From the NCBI GenBank assembly GCA_017481285.1, contig JAFUPI010000078.1, forward strand, positions 1-46,516: a stretch of DNA of 46,516 bases. Direction: 5' to 3'. This DNA comes from Agathobacter sp. GTDB lineage: Bacteria; Bacillota; Clostridia; Lachnospirales; Lachnospiraceae. Under the pieces are notes generated by a model. It saw only the letters and a program-made list of their open reading frames with translations. It did no database searches and was not told the DNA's origin. Every line of letters starts with the position of its first letter. Position 1 is the first letter of the stretch. The position numbers were made by a program, and so were the translations under genes. This document shows positions 9,479-19,742 of the stretch, one piece after another.

Positions 9479-10765
9479 TTACATGCTTTCCAAAATTTTA
9501 TTTACAGAAGCAAGTCTTACACAAACTACAAATACCTCTGCAGCTTTTCTAAGTTCTTCTACGGATGGGAAGGTAGGCGCGATACGAATCGTGCTATCTT
9601 TTGGATCTTTTCCATATGGGAAAGGAGCTCCCGCACCTGTCATCGTTACACCAGCTTCTTTACATTTGCCGATGATATCCTTTGCACAGCCTTCTAAGGA
9701 TTCGAAGCAAATGAAATATCCGCCTACTGGATTAATCCAAGAACCGATACCTCGGCTTGCGATTTCTGCAGTCATAAGCTCATCTAACATTTCAAACTTA
9801 GGACGAATAAGGTCAGCCTGTTTCATCATATGCTGTTTGATCCCGTCAAAGTTTTTGAAGTATACCGCATGTCGACGCTGGTTTGTCTTATCATAACCGA
9901 TTGTCTGGATAGTGAGCTGTTTTTTGATATCTGCAATGTTATTTTGTGAAGCAGCAAGTGCTGCAATACCAGCACCTGGGAAGGTTACCTTACTGGTTGA
10001 GCAGAATTCAAATACCATATCTGGATTGCCTGCTTCTTCACATTCTGCAAGAATATTTAAAATTACATCCTGTTTGTCTTCATATAAATGATGTACGCAA
10101 TATGCATTGTCCCAGAAAATACGGAAGTCTGGTGCTGCTGGTTTTAAACGAGCAAAACGGAGTACCGTTTCGTCAGAATATGAAGTACCCGATGGGTTAG
10201 CATATTTTGGCACACACCAAATCCCCTTTACTGCAGGGTCATTATTTACATACTCTTCTACCATGTCCATGTCAGGACCATCTTCGTAAAGAGGAATATT
10301 AATCATTTCAATGCCGAAGTGCTCTGTAATAGCAAAATGTCTGTCATAGCCAGGTACTGGGCAAAGGAATTTTACTTTGTCTAATTTACACCATGGGGTA
10401 TGTCCGCAATATCCCAAAACCATACCTCTGGAAACCTGGTCATACATAATGTTTAAGCTGGAGTTACCATATACAATAACACTCTTCTCGCTACAACCTA
10501 ACATTTCTGCAAGGAGACGTTTTGCTTCTGGAATACCATCTAATACCCCATAGTTACGAAGGTCTGTTCCATTTTCACTTACCAAAGCCGTATTAGAATC
10601 AATGGCATCCAAAATTCCCATGGACAAATCCAACTGCTCTGCCGATGGCTTACATCTGGACATATCCAACTTCAGATTCAATGCTTTTATTTCTTCAAAC
10701 TGTTTCTCAAGAGCTGCCTTTTCTACAAGTAACTCTTCCTTTGTCATCTCCTGATATTTCTGCAT
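9479..10765 (-). CDS. PLP-dependent aspartate-type aminotransferase
   Basis: 428 residues. Fold type I aminotransferase of the subgroup related to Corynebacterium AspC (Asp_aminotransf family). The PLP lysine lies in STSKVTFPGAG; the Asn/Asp pocket residues appear in KYANPSGTSYS and DNAYCVHHL. It should move amino groups between aspartate or similar and 2-oxoglutarate; the exact substrate cannot be read from sequence. It is translationally coupled to rarA: the rarA stop and this start overlap as TAATG, with AAAGGAGG in the rarA end. The coupling with a replication gene has no obvious metabolic reason. Confidence 0.85.
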   Translation of the reverse strand: MQKYQEMTKEELLVEKAALEKQFEEIKALNLKLDMSRCKPSAEQLDLSMGILDAIDSNTALVSENGTDLRNYGVLDGIPEAKRLLAEMLGCSEKSVIVYGNSSLNIMYDQVSRGMVLGYCGHTPWCKLDKVKFLCPVPGYDRHFAITEHFGIEMINIPLYEDGPDMDMVEEYVNNDPAVKGIWCVPKYANPSGTSYSDETVLRFARLKPAAPDFRIFWDNAYCVHHLYEDKQDVILNILAECEEAGNPDMVFEFCSTSKVTFPGAGIAALAASQNNIADIKKQLTIQTIGYDKTNQRRHAVYFKNFDGIKQHMMKQADLIRPKFEMLDELMTAEIASRGIGSWINPVGGYFICFESLEGCAKDIIGKCKEAGVTMTGAGAPFPYGKDPKDSTIRIAPTFPSVEELRKAAEVFVVCVRLASVNKILESM

Positions 10766-12087
10766 TATAATTCCTCCTTTATCTTAGCGAAATGTTCGCG
10801 AATCTTCTTCTCATATCCCATCTCTGTAGGCTCATAAAACTTCGTACCCACCAAAGCATCTGGCAAATACTGCTGCTCTACATAGTGATTTGGATAATTA
10901 TGGGCATACATATATCCAAGCCCATGTCCTAACTTCTCAGCCCCCTTATAATGAGCATCCTGCAAATGGACTGGCACTGGTGGTGTCACATTATTTCGCA
11001 CTGCACTCATAGCCGCATCGATGGCTCCGTAGGCCGCGTTGCTCTTTGGTGCACATGCCACATAGGTCACTGCCTGTGACAAAATAATCTGTGCTTCTGG
11101 CATACCAATTCTCTCAATCGCCTGGGAAGCAGATGTAGCAACCACAAGTGCCATTGGGTCTGCATTTCCCACATCCTCCGATGCACAAATCATAATTCTT
11201 CTTGCGATAAATTTAATATCCTCTCCTGCATACAGCATGCGTGCCAGATAATACACTGCTGCATCTGGATCAGAACCTCTCATACTCTTGATAAATGCAG
11301 AAATGGTATCGTAGTGATTATCCCCTGTCTTATCATAAGATATGACACGTTTCTGAATACATTCACTGGCTACATCAATGGTAATGTGAATTTTTCCATC
11401 TGCACCTCTGTCGGTAGTGAGAATACCAAGCTCAATTGCTGTAAGTGCCGCTCTGGCATCTCCATTACAAACATCTGCCAAAAATTCCAAAGCATCCTCA
11501 TCTATCACCGCACCAAAAGAACCCATTCCCTTTTCGCGGTCATTCACTGCACGAAGCAGCAATACCTTAATATCTTCTTTATCCAGCTTCTTTAATTCAA
11601 AAATAATGGAACGGGAAAGAAGCGCACTATTTACTTCAAAATAAGGATTTTCTGTTGTAGCACCAATTAGAATAATCGTGCCATCCTCTACAAATGGTAA
11701 AAGATAATCCTGCTGTCCTTTGTTGAAGCGATGAATTTCATCGATGAACAGAATGGTTTTCTTTCCATACATGCCCTGATTATTTTTCGCCTGCTGCACG
11801 ACCTCTTCCATGTCCTTTTTCCCAGCGGATGTGGCATTAATCTGTCGAAACTCTGCGCTGGTAGTATTAGCAATTACCTTTGCCAGAGTAGTCTTACCTG
11901 TCCCTGGAGGTCCATAGAAAATAATGGAGCTTAACTTATCTGCTTTAATCGCACGATAGAGCAGCTTATCCTTTCCTACAATATGCTGCTGCCCAACTAC
12001 TTCATCCAAAGTGGTAGGTCTAAGGCGGGAAGCCAAAGGAGATTCTGATTCCATATTCTGTTCACGCATATAATCAAATAAATCCAT
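10765..12087 (-). CDS. rarA: Replication-associated recombination AAA+ ATPase RarA (MgsA)
   Basis: 440 residues. AAA+ core with Walker A GPPGTGKTT near residue 55 and Walker B ILFIDEIHRF, then the RarA/WRNIP1 C-terminal helical domain containing MRGSDPDAAVYYLARM and the QDAHYKGAEKLGHG block. It acts at stalled forks and works with single-strand binding protein. The ATG at 12087 has AAAGGAGG just upstream; an in-frame TTG at 12135 is poorly supported. Its last base is shared with the start of the aminotransferase gene. Confidence 0.93.
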   Translation of the reverse strand: MDLFDYMREQNMESESPLASRLRPTTLDEVVGQQHIVGKDKLLYRAIKADKLSSIIFYGPPGTGKTTLAKVIANTTSAEFRQINATSAGKKDMEEVVQQAKNNQGMYGKKTILFIDEIHRFNKGQQDYLLPFVEDGTIILIGATTENPYFEVNSALLSRSIIFELKKLDKEDIKVLLLRAVNDREKGMGSFGAVIDEDALEFLADVCNGDARAALTAIELGILTTDRGADGKIHITIDVASECIQKRVISYDKTGDNHYDTISAFIKSMRGSDPDAAVYYLARMLYAGEDIKFIARRIMICASEDVGNADPMALVVATSASQAIERIGMPEAQIILSQAVTYVACAPKSNAAYGAIDAAMSAVRNNVTPPVPVHLQDAHYKGAEKLGHGLGYMYAHNYPNHYVEQQYLPDALVGTKFYEPTEMGYEKKIREHFAKIKEEL

Positions 12088-12192
12088 GATGGCCTCCTTT
12101 TCTATATATATGTATAGAATACCATAAATAAACAATATATGGAATACCTGGGATTATGAATTTTTATTATTTTAAAAATTCATTTTTCTTAT

Positions 12193-12228
12193 AAAAAAGA
12201 CACGTTTTGTGGTAAAAACGTGTCTTTC
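12193..12228 (-). terminator. clpB terminator
   Basis: On the minus strand AAAGACACG...CGTGTCTTT with an extra A/T extension, followed by TTTTTT. Confidence 0.85.
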
Positions 12229-12266
12229 TTGCATATTTAACTCTTTAATTATTCAATTTTATGCAA

Positions 12267-14858
12267 TTATCTATGTTGTGCTTTAGCTATCAATTTTCCT
12301 TCGACTACATCGATATAGATGACATCCCCCATCTGTACCACATCCGCCAGAATAAGCTTTGCTGAAAGGGTCTCCACATGTTTCTGTAAGAAACGTTTCA
12401 GTGGTCTTGCACCATACACCGGATCATAACCATGCTCTACGATAAATGCAGTTGCTGCATCGGATAATTCCACAGACAATTCTCTATCTTTCAAACGGCT
12501 ATTCAAATCTGCCATCATCAGTGTAATAATGTTTCCAATATTGTCCTTAGTTAATGGTTTGAACATAATGATTTCATCCAAACGGTTCAAAAACTCTGGA
12601 CGGAAATGTCCGCGCACTACGTTCATCACCGCTTCTTCTGCCAATGGAGAAATGTTTCCATCCTCATCAATACCGTCCAAAAGCTGTGCAGAACCAAGGT
12701 TGCTGGTCATGATGATAATAGTATTTTTGAAGTCCACAGTACGTCCCTGCGAGTCGGTAATACGGCCATCATCCAATACTTGAAGCAATACGTTAAACAC
12801 ATCTGGATGTGCCTTTTCTACCTCATCGAAAAGCACTACCGAATATGGTTTGCGGCGAACTGCTTCGGTGAGCTGACCGCCTTCGTCATAGCCCACATAT
12901 CCTGGAGGTGCTCCGATTAAACGAGATACGGAATATTTCTCCATGTATTCACTCATATCCAGACGCACCATATTTGATTCGTCATCAAACAGGCTGGCTG
13001 CCAAGGCTTTCGCAAGCTCTGTCTTACCTACGCCGGTTGGTCCTAAGAATAAGAAAGAACCGATTGGTTTGCTTGGGTCTTTGATACCGGCTTTGGAACG
13101 TATAATTGCTTCTGTCACCATGGTTACACCATCATCCTGGCCAACGACACGTTTGTGAAGTTCGTCGTCCAAATGCAAGGTTTTGTTTCGTTCGCTTTCG
13201 GTTAATTTTGCAACCGGAATTCCCGTCCAACGGGAAATGATTCGGGCAATTTCTTCTTCGGTTACCTTCTCTCTTACCAAAGAAAGATCTCGATTCTTCA
13301 AAATCTCTTCTTCCGCTTCTAACTGTTTTTCCATCTGTGGAAGCACACCATACTGAAGCTCTGCCGCCTTTTCCAAATCATAATTCTGCTGGGCAATCTT
13401 AATTTCATTTCTGGTATTTTCAATAGATTCACGAAGCTTGCTGACTTTATCCACTGCATCTTTTTCGCTAGTCCAGTTTGCTTTTTTACCATTTAATTCA
13501 TCGCGTAACTCTGCCAGCTCTTTCTGCAAGTTAGCAAGACGCTCCTGGCTGAGACGATCCGTTTCTTTTTTCAAAGCAGTTTCTTCAATTTCCATCTGCA
13601 TTACACGACGATTTAATTCGTCCAGTTCGGTTGGCATGGAATCCAGCTCTGTCTTAATCAGTGCGCAGGCTTCATCCACCAAATCGATAGCTTTATCTGG
13701 TAAAAATCGATCCGAAATATATCGGTTGGATAAGGTTGCCGCCGAAACTAAGGCAGAGTCTGTAATTTTAACCCCGTGGTAAACCTCATATCTGTCCTTC
13801 AAACCACGAAGAATAGAAATGGTATCTTCTACCGTTGGCTCATCCACCATAACTGGCTGGAAACGTCTTTCAAGAGCTGCGTCTTTTTCGATATATTCAC
13901 GGTATTCATCTAAGGTAGTCGCACCGACACAGTGCAGCTCCCCACGAGCAAGCATAGGTTTTAAGAGCTGACCTGCATCCATTGCTCCATCTGTCTTTCC
14001 TGCACCTACGATAGTGTGAAGCTCATCAATGAACAAAATAATCTGTCCATCGGAAGCCTTTACCTCATCCAATACAGCTTTTAATCTTTCTTCGAACTCA
14101 CCACGATATTTGGCACCTGCAATCAGCGCACCCATATCGAGAGCGAAAAGTCTTTTATCCTTTAATCCCTCTGGTACGTCACCACGTACAATACGCTGTG
14201 CCAAGCCTTCTACCACTGCAGTTTTACCAACACCTGGTTCTCCGATTAAAACTGGATTATTCTTTGTCTTTCTAGACAAAATACGCACTACGTTTCGAAT
14301 CTCTGCATCACGTCCGATGACTGGATCTAACTTCTGCTGACGTGCACGTTCTACCATGTCATATCCGTATTTCTCCAAAGTATCATAAGTAGCCTCTGGA
14401 TTATCCGAAGTCACACGCTGGTTGCCACGAACCGTTGCGAGTGCCTGTAAGAATCTGTCCTTAGTCAGACCATATTCCTTGACCAGCTCTTTCATCGCTT
14501 TGTTTGGATACTTAAGTAAGGATAAGAATAAGTGCTCTACAGACACATACTCATCTCCCATGTGTTTTGCTTCATCCTCTGCGTGAATGAGCACGTTGTT
14601 TAAATCCTTGCCGATGTAAACCTGTCCTGCGCCTTGCACCTTCACTCTGGCATTCAGCTTTCGAAGTGCATTTTCCGTGAAATGCTCACGGTTGATTTCC
14701 ATTTTCTCTATCAATTTGCCAATCAGGCCATCTTCCTGTGTTAAGAGAGCAACTAAAAGATGTTCCTGTTCAATCTCCTGGTTACCGTATTCATACGCTA
14801 ACTTTTCACAAGCATTGATAGCTTCGATAGATTTCTGTGTAAATTTTTGAATGTTCAT
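12267..14858 (-). CDS. clpB: ATP-dependent disaggregase ClpB
   Basis: 863 residues, full length. N-terminal double Clp-N domain (about 1-145), AAA-1 with Walker [10 protein letters not shown] (about residue 205), the long coiled-coil middle domain typical of ClpB rather than ClpC (about 400-520), AAA-2 with GPTGVGKTE (about 605) and the D2-small domain. It works with DnaK to rescue aggregates. It has a CIRCE operator over its promoter, so HrcA control is expected. AAAAGGAGG precedes the ATG. Single gene with its own terminator. Confidence 0.97.
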   Translation of the reverse strand: MNIQKFTQKSIEAINACEKLAYEYGNQEIEQEHLLVALLTQEDGLIGKLIEKMEINREHFTENALRKLNARVKVQGAGQVYIGKDLNNVLIHAEDEAKHMGDEYVSVEHLFLSLLKYPNKAMKELVKEYGLTKDRFLQALATVRGNQRVTSDNPEATYDTLEKYGYDMVERARQQKLDPVIGRDAEIRNVVRILSRKTKNNPVLIGEPGVGKTAVVEGLAQRIVRGDVPEGLKDKRLFALDMGALIAGAKYRGEFEERLKAVLDEVKASDGQIILFIDELHTIVGAGKTDGAMDAGQLLKPMLARGELHCVGATTLDEYREYIEKDAALERRFQPVMVDEPTVEDTISILRGLKDRYEVYHGVKITDSALVSAATLSNRYISDRFLPDKAIDLVDEACALIKTELDSMPTELDELNRRVMQMEIEETALKKETDRLSQERLANLQKELAELRDELNGKKANWTSEKDAVDKVSKLRESIENTRNEIKIAQQNYDLEKAAELQYGVLPQMEKQLEAEEEILKNRDLSLVREKVTEEEIARIISRWTGIPVAKLTESERNKTLHLDDELHKRVVGQDDGVTMVTEAIIRSKAGIKDPSKPIGSFLFLGPTGVGKTELAKALAASLFDDESNMVRLDMSEYMEKYSVSRLIGAPPGYVGYDEGGQLTEAVRRKPYSVVLFDEVEKAHPDVFNVLLQVLDDGRITDSQGRTVDFKNTIIIMTSNLGSAQLLDGIDEDGNISPLAEEAVMNVVRGHFRPEFLNRLDEIIMFKPLTKDNIGNIITLMMADLNSRLKDRELSVELSDAATAFIVEHGYDPVYGARPLKRFLQKHVETLSAKLILADVVQMGDVIYIDVVEGKLIAKAQHR

Positions 14859-14910
14859 TTAGCGTACCTCCTTTTGCTAATTAGAGTTTCCATTTATCTC
14901 TACAATATGA

Positions 14911-14939
14911 GTTATAGCACTCGTTGTTAGCACTGTCAA
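14911..14939 (-). promoter_or_regulatory. Sigma-A promoter of clpB
   Basis: On the minus strand TTGACA (14939-14934), 17-base spacer, TATAAC (14916-14911). The -35 box lies inside the CIRCE element. Confidence 0.8.
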
Positions 14940-14953
14940 TAGGTGAGTGCTAA
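14927..14953. promoter_or_regulatory. CIRCE element (HrcA operator)
   Basis: TTAGCACTG, nine bases, GAGTGCTAA: one mismatch from the consensus TTAGCACTC-N9-GAGTGCTAA. A further half-site ATAGCACTC lies at 14914-14922, between the -10 box and the main element. Confidence 0.92.
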
Positions 14954-15035
14954 TTCAAATTCTTAAATATTTATAAACCATTCTATTTGTTTGGTTATGT
15001 TTTCATTTAAAAACATATGCGGTTTTGAAAACTAC

Positions 15036-15064
15036 TTGACAAAGCATATCAAAACTTCTATAAT
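15036..15064 (+). promoter_or_regulatory. Consensus sigma-A promoter of degV
   Basis: TTGACA (15036-15041), 17-base spacer, TATAAT (15059-15064): a perfect match to consensus. Confidence 0.9.
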
Positions 15065-15100
15065 AGTTCCGAATAATAATAAAATGAGGAGATTATGACT

Positions 15101-15928
15101 ATGAAATTTAGAATTGTTGCTGACTCAAGTGCTAGCTTAAACACTACTGCAGATCGCAGTTTTGTATCTGTTCCACTTACTCTTAGAACAGATGAACGTG
15201 AATTTGTAGACAATGAAGCTTTAGATATAAAAGAAATGACTGATTACTTTGCATCTTACAAAGGAAAATCGGGTTCTGCCTGCCCATCATCCCAGGATTG
15301 GGTAGATGCTTTTGGAGATGCGGAAAACGTATTCGCAGTTGCAATCACCAGTAATTTATCTGGCTCTTTCAACTCATTACGTATCGCAAAAGAACAGTAT
15401 GAAGAAGAATATCCCGACCGCAAGGTTTGTATCATTGACTCTCTCTCTGCTGGTTCTGAATTGAAACTTATCATCGAAAAGATTCAGGAACTTCACGCAG
15501 AAGGAAAAACCTTCGAAGAAATCAGTGATGCTATCGTAGAATATCAGGAACATACCCATATGATTTTCTGTTTGAAATCACTTACCAACTTAGCAAACAA
15601 CGGACGTGTAAATCCAGCCGTTGCTAAAATTGCAGGTGTTTTAAACATTCATGTAGTTGGTATTGCCAATGAAGGTGTTTTAGACCAGAGAGAAAAAGCT
15701 CGTGGTGCGAAAAAGGCACTTGTTGCTATTGATAAACTTATGAAAGAATTCAACTACAATGGTGGCAAAGTTATCATCGACCACTGCTTCAATGAAACAG
15801 ATGCAAAAGCTGTAAAAGAACACATCCTTGCCTCTTTCCCAAATGCAGAGGTTAGAATTGAAGAAACCAGAGGCCTTTGCAGCTTCTATGCAGAAGTTGG
15901 CGGTCTTATGATTGGTGTGGAAGCATAA
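15101..15928 (+). CDS. DegV-family fatty-acid-binding protein
   Basis: 275 residues from the chosen ATG. DegV family: N-terminal VADSSASLN, central TSNLSGSFNSLRIA and SLTNLANNGRVN, C-terminal lobe. FakB-type members bind an acyl chain and present it to the fatty acid kinase FakA; no fakA is in the window. GAGGAG ends at 15091, so the ATG at 15101 (nine bases on) is better placed than the ATG at 15095 (three bases). The stop codon lies inside the left end of the palindromic element that follows. Confidence 0.85.
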   Translation: MKFRIVADSSASLNTTADRSFVSVPLTLRTDEREFVDNEALDIKEMTDYFASYKGKSGSACPSSQDWVDAFGDAENVFAVAITSNLSGSFNSLRIAKEQYEEEYPDRKVCIIDSLSAGSELKLIIEKIQELHAEGKTFEEISDAIVEYQEHTHMIFCLKSLTNLANNGRVNPAVAKIAGVLNIHVVGIANEGVLDQREKARGAKKALVAIDKLMKEFNYNGGKVIIDHCFNETDAKAVKEHILASFPNAEVRIEETRGLCSFYAEVGGLMIGVEA

Positions 15929-16090
15929 CATATTTTACTTTAAAAATAATTTTTTCTAAATACTACGAAATGGACCTATATTTATATTAAATTCACACAC
16001 GACTTTCGCTCTTCGCTTGCTCGTTTAATATAAATATAGGTCCATTTCTTACTTTTTGAAAAACTATATTCAAAGTATAATATGTTATTT
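15925..16090. repeat. 166-bp near-palindromic element between degV and nadE
   Basis: A perfect 25-bp inverted repeat (15967-15991 with 16024-16048; core GGACCTATATTTATATT) surrounds a 32-base loop. Outside it the arms continue to match imperfectly: ATAACATATT, TACTTT and TTTTT blocks recur in the same order and spacing on both sides, about 26 of 30 positions. Together it could fold into one hairpin of about 65 bases per arm. It may end transcription of the two convergent genes, or be a small non-autonomous repeat (MITE-like). No coding capacity. Confidence 0.75.
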
Positions 16091-16115
16091 CTATATCATC
16101 ACTGAATTATAACTA

Positions 16116-18005
16116 TTATAGTAGTTCCAATTCGTCCATCCAGATACGTACGCATGCATCCGATGGCATCATCAAATCTCCACGTGGGGATACAGAAAGT
16201 GTTCCTACCTTTGGTCCGTCTGGCAGACAGGAGCGTTTAAACTGCTGGCTGAAGAATCTGCGATAGAAGGTCTTGAGCCATTTCAAAATAGTCGCACTGT
16301 TGTATGTGCCATGGAAAGCATTTTTTGCCAACATATAAATTTTCTCTGGTGAAAATCCAAAACGAAGTACATAGTACATAACGAAATCATGAAGTTCGTA
16401 TGGTCCCACTAGATCTTCTGTTTTCTGTGCAATCTGTCCGTTTTCTGGTGGAAGAAGCTCAGGTGATACCGGAGTATCTAATACATCATAAAGCACCTTT
16501 GCAAGTACTTCTTCTCCACAAGTATCCGCATAATAACGAACCACATGACGAACCAGCATCTTTGGTACAGAGCCATTGACACAGTACATGGACATATGGT
16601 CTCCATTGTAAGTTGCCCAGCCTAATGCCAATTCAGACATATCTCCTGTTCCGATTACCATACCATTTTTCTGGTTAGCAATATCCATAAGAATCTGGGT
16701 TCTCTCGCGAGCCTGTGCGTTTTCATAGGTTACGTCATGATTATTTTCATCATGATTAATATCTTTAAAGTGCTGTCTTACGGAGTCCTTGATGCTTACT
16801 TCCATAAAGGTCGCACCCAACTGCTTAATCATATTTACTGCATTGTCATAAGTTCTGTCTGTAGTACCAAAACCTGGCATCGTAACTGCTACGATATCCT
16901 TGCGGCTTTTCTTCATCAAATCAAAAGCTCTGGCAATTACAAGAAGCGCCAATGTCGAATCCAATCCACCTGAAATACCGATAACTGCAGTTGCAGCACC
17001 AGTATGCTCCATACGTTTCTTAAGTCCCATCGCCTGAATGGCAAATACATCTTCACAATGCTTGCGACGTGCATCTTCGTCTGTTGGCACAAATGGAGAA
17101 GGGTCTACAAATCGAGTCAGCTGTGTCTCTGCTTCTCTCAAGTGGAAAGGAATACACACATGACTATCCTCTGTTTCAAACAAAGGATTTTTTCTACGGT
17201 CAATTTCCAGACGTTCTACATCAATTTCAGAATAAATAATTCCATTGCCAAGACGTGTACTTTCAGCTAAGAGAGTTCCGTTTTCCGCAATCAGGTTGTG
17301 TCCGCTGTATACCACATCCTGAGTAGATTCACCTTCTCCCGCATTAACACTTATATATCCACAAATCAGTCTTGCAGACTGACCTTTTACTAAATCCTTG
17401 CGATAAACATCGCTTCCAGAAACTTCAATGGAAGCTGCAGGATTTATGATTACATTGGCACCGCCAATGGCATGTCCAATACTTGGTGGCTGTACTGCCC
17501 ACAAATCTTCTCCGATTTCCACAGCAATCTTAAGTGCCGGCATTTCTGCACAATAGAAAATCAGGTCTGTCCCTACTGGCACAATCTGTCCATTTGGAAG
17601 CACTTCTTCTGTATCGAGGAAAGCTCCGCTTACGAAATGACGACTGTCTTTTAAGTATGTCTTTGGCACAATTCCCAAAACTTCACCCTTCGAAACAGCT
17701 GCAACCACATTGTACAGCTTACTATTAATTTCATAAGGCAAACCCACAAAATATACTGCATCATAGAATTCGCTGGCAGAAACGATCTGCATCAGTTCCT
17801 CTTTTGCAGCTTTTAACAATTTGCTCTGATAGAACAAATCCCCACAGCTGGCCCCTGTTATGGCAAGTTCTGGAAATGCTACGATTTTTGCACCGTTTTT
17901 TTCAGCATCCTTCATAAGGGTACGGATAAGCTGTCCATTATACTTCGTATCTGCTACCTTAATCTTTGGTGTAACTGCTGCTACTTTTACAAACCCATAT
18001 TTCAT
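16116..18005 (-). CDS. nadE: NAD synthetase (NH3/Gln-dependent type) with altered glutaminase site
   Basis: 629 residues, the length of glutamine-dependent NadE. Residues 1 to about 290 form a nitrilase-type glutaminase domain with E46 (FPELAIT) and K115 (PKTYL), but the nucleophile position reads EIGEDLW, with Gly165 (codon GGA, 17511-17513) where family members have Cys in EICEDLW. Residues about 320-629 form the synthetase domain with an intact ATP-pyrophosphatase P-loop GISGGLDSTLA. It should make NAD from NaAD; the glutamine-using half may be dead and free ammonia the real donor. It follows hslO by 13 bases, in one operon. Confidence 0.93.
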   Translation of the reverse strand: MKYGFVKVAAVTPKIKVADTKYNGQLIRTLMKDAEKNGAKIVAFPELAITGASCGDLFYQSKLLKAAKEELMQIVSASEFYDAVYFVGLPYEINSKLYNVVAAVSKGEVLGIVPKTYLKDSRHFVSGAFLDTEEVLPNGQIVPVGTDLIFYCAEMPALKIAVEIGEDLWAVQPPSIGHAIGGANVIINPAASIEVSGSDVYRKDLVKGQSARLICGYISVNAGEGESTQDVVYSGHNLIAENGTLLAESTRLGNGIIYSEIDVERLEIDRRKNPLFETEDSHVCIPFHLREAETQLTRFVDPSPFVPTDEDARRKHCEDVFAIQAMGLKKRMEHTGAATAVIGISGGLDSTLALLVIARAFDLMKKSRKDIVAVTMPGFGTTDRTYDNAVNMIKQLGATFMEVSIKDSVRQHFKDINHDENNHDVTYENAQARERTQILMDIANQKNGMVIGTGDMSELALGWATYNGDHMSMYCVNGSVPKMLVRHVVRYYADTCGEEVLAKVLYDVLDTPVSPELLPPENGQIAQKTEDLVGPYELHDFVMYYVLRFGFSPEKIYMLAKNAFHGTYNSATILKWLKTFYRRFFSQQFKRSCLPDGPKVGTLSVSPRGDLMMPSDACVRIWMDELELL

Positions 18006-18018
18006 ACTACTTCTCCTC

Positions 18019-18891
18019 TTAGGCTTCTCGAATTGCCTTCAATTCTTCAATTTCGAAATTATATGCTTTGTTACAGAACTGACATTTTACTTCAATGCTC
18101 TCGCCGTCGTTGATAATGTCGTCCAAATCTTTTTTATTAATTGTAGATAATGCTCTGGATACCTTTGCCTTGGAACAATCACAATAGAACTGCGTATCCA
18201 AAGTATCTGTGATTTCCAAACCGAAGTCTCCTAAGATTTCTTCTAAGATTCCTTCTGGTGAAAGACCTCTCTCCAACATATTCGTTACCGTATCCATTTC
18301 TGCGATACGTTTTTCTAGCTTTTCAATCACTTCATCACTGGTATATGGCATAAGCTGAAGGATAAATCCACCTGCTTGTTTCACTGAACCATCCTTTTCC
18401 ACAAGAACACCTAAACCAACCGCTGATGGAGTCTGCTCTGAAGTCGCAAAATAATATGTCAAATCCTCTGCAATTTCTCCAGTCTGAAGCTGACATTGTC
18501 CTACATATGGTTCCTTCAATCCCATGTCCTTGATGACACTTAACACACCGAGGTCAAGTGCACCACCCACATCTAATTTCCCCTGGGCTTTTGGAGGAAG
18601 GTCTACATCTGGATTCGACGCAAAACCTTTCACATTTCCATGAGAATCTGCTGTAACGGTAAGTCCCTTGGCTGGACCTGAACACTGGATACGAAGAGTC
18701 AGTACATCCTTTTCTCCCTTCATCATACTTCCCATCATAGCTCCTGCTGCAAGAAGTCTTCCTAAAGCTGCCGTTATAACAGGTGATGTATTATGGTCTA
18801 TTCTGGCTGTTTCTACCATTTCTTTCGCATTAACAGCAAACGCTCGAATACTGGCATTTGCCGCTGTAGCTCTTACAATATAATCTGACAT
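18019..18891 (-). CDS. hslO: Redox-regulated chaperone Hsp33
   Basis: 290 residues. Hsp33 fold with the C-terminal zinc-binding Cys set CDC near residue 238 and CQFC near 270. In reducing conditions zinc holds it inactive; oxidation to disulfides unfolds the linker and turns on holdase activity in the cytosol. It lies 43 bases after the methyltransferase and 13 bases before nadE. Confidence 0.95.
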   Translation of the reverse strand: MSDYIVRATAANASIRAFAVNAKEMVETARIDHNTSPVITAALGRLLAAGAMMGSMMKGEKDVLTLRIQCSGPAKGLTVTADSHGNVKGFASNPDVDLPPKAQGKLDVGGALDLGVLSVIKDMGLKEPYVGQCQLQTGEIAEDLTYYFATSEQTPSAVGLGVLVEKDGSVKQAGGFILQLMPYTSDEVIEKLEKRIAEMDTVTNMLERGLSPEGILEEILGDFGLEITDTLDTQFYCDCSKAKVSRALSTINKKDLDDIINDGESIEVKCQFCNKAYNFEIEELKAIREA

Positions 18892-18934
18892 AATTTTATC
18901 TCCTTTTTCTCAAATGCACATAAATCGAAAAGGT

Positions 18935-19678
18935 CTACTTTCCATGTTCTCGTGCTACTACTAAGATTTTCTCGCTTTCTTCAGAAACAGGCTCCTTGGT
19001 ATAAGCATCATAAGCTGCCACAAATTCCATTCCAGCCTCGCCTAGAAGTCGTTTTATCGTTTCCAAATCATAACATCTTTGGAAATGTGTTTCCTCGAAC
19101 CTCTGAAAGCGTCCGTCTATATCTTTTATATAAAGAGTCAAATCATACTCATTGATTTCCTCTTCCTCATCAAAATAATTTTCCCATATAAAACTGCCTT
19201 CCTCACGGTTTTCCGCAAAGGTGTTTTCTGCCAGAAGCTCTCGGTATTTATATGGAGTGTTAATATCGAAAACAAAGAGTCCACCCGGATCCAGATAGTT
19301 ATTTGCCAGGCGGAACACTTCCTTTACTTCCTCTTCTTCCAAAACATAATTTAGGCTATCGCATGCACTATAAATCCCACGCACAGTACCATAGAGCTCG
19401 AACTCTCTCATATCCTGCAAAAGATACAGTATAGAGTCATTCGACTGGCGCTTTGCGATATCCAGCATCTCATAAGAATAATCCACACCAATCATGTCGT
19501 ATCCCTTTTCTGCCAGATAACGGGTAAGCTTACCTGTCCCACAGCCCAAATCCAACAGCAAGCCATCCTCTATTCCATATTCTTTGAAAAGCTCGTTCAA
19601 ATATTCGCCCCACTGCTCATATGGAACATTATCCATGAACAAATCATAAACCTGTGCAAAGCTTGTATACGCGTCCAT
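18935..19678 (-). CDS. Class I SAM-dependent methyltransferase (YqeM-like)
   Basis: 247 residues. Rossmann methyltransferase with motif I LLLDLGCGTGKLT (about residues 40-52), motif II VDYSYEML and a DSLNYVL block, like Bacillus YqeM. The substrate is unknown. AGGAGAG precedes the ATG. First gene of the operon with hslO and nadE; its promoter is back-to-back with that of the divergent membrane protein. Confidence 0.82.
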   Translation of the reverse strand: MDAYTSFAQVYDLFMDNVPYEQWGEYLNELFKEYGIEDGLLLDLGCGTGKLTRYLAEKGYDMIGVDYSYEMLDIAKRQSNDSILYLLQDMREFELYGTVRGIYSACDSLNYVLEEEEVKEVFRLANNYLDPGGLFVFDINTPYKYRELLAENTFAENREEGSFIWENYFDEEEEINEYDLTLYIKDIDGRFQRFEETHFQRCYDLETIKRLLGEAGMEFVAAYDAYTKEPVSEESEKILVVAREHGK

Positions 19679-19711
19679 ACTACTCTCCTAAATACGCATT
19701 TTCACAAATAA

Positions 19712-19740
19712 TAGTGTAGCAATATTTCCATGGAAAAGCA
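19712..19740 (-). promoter_or_regulatory. Promoter of the methyltransferase-hslO-nadE operon
   Basis: On the minus strand TTGCTT (19740-19735), 17-base spacer, TACACT (19717-19712). Confidence 0.6.
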
Positions 19741-19742
19741 AG

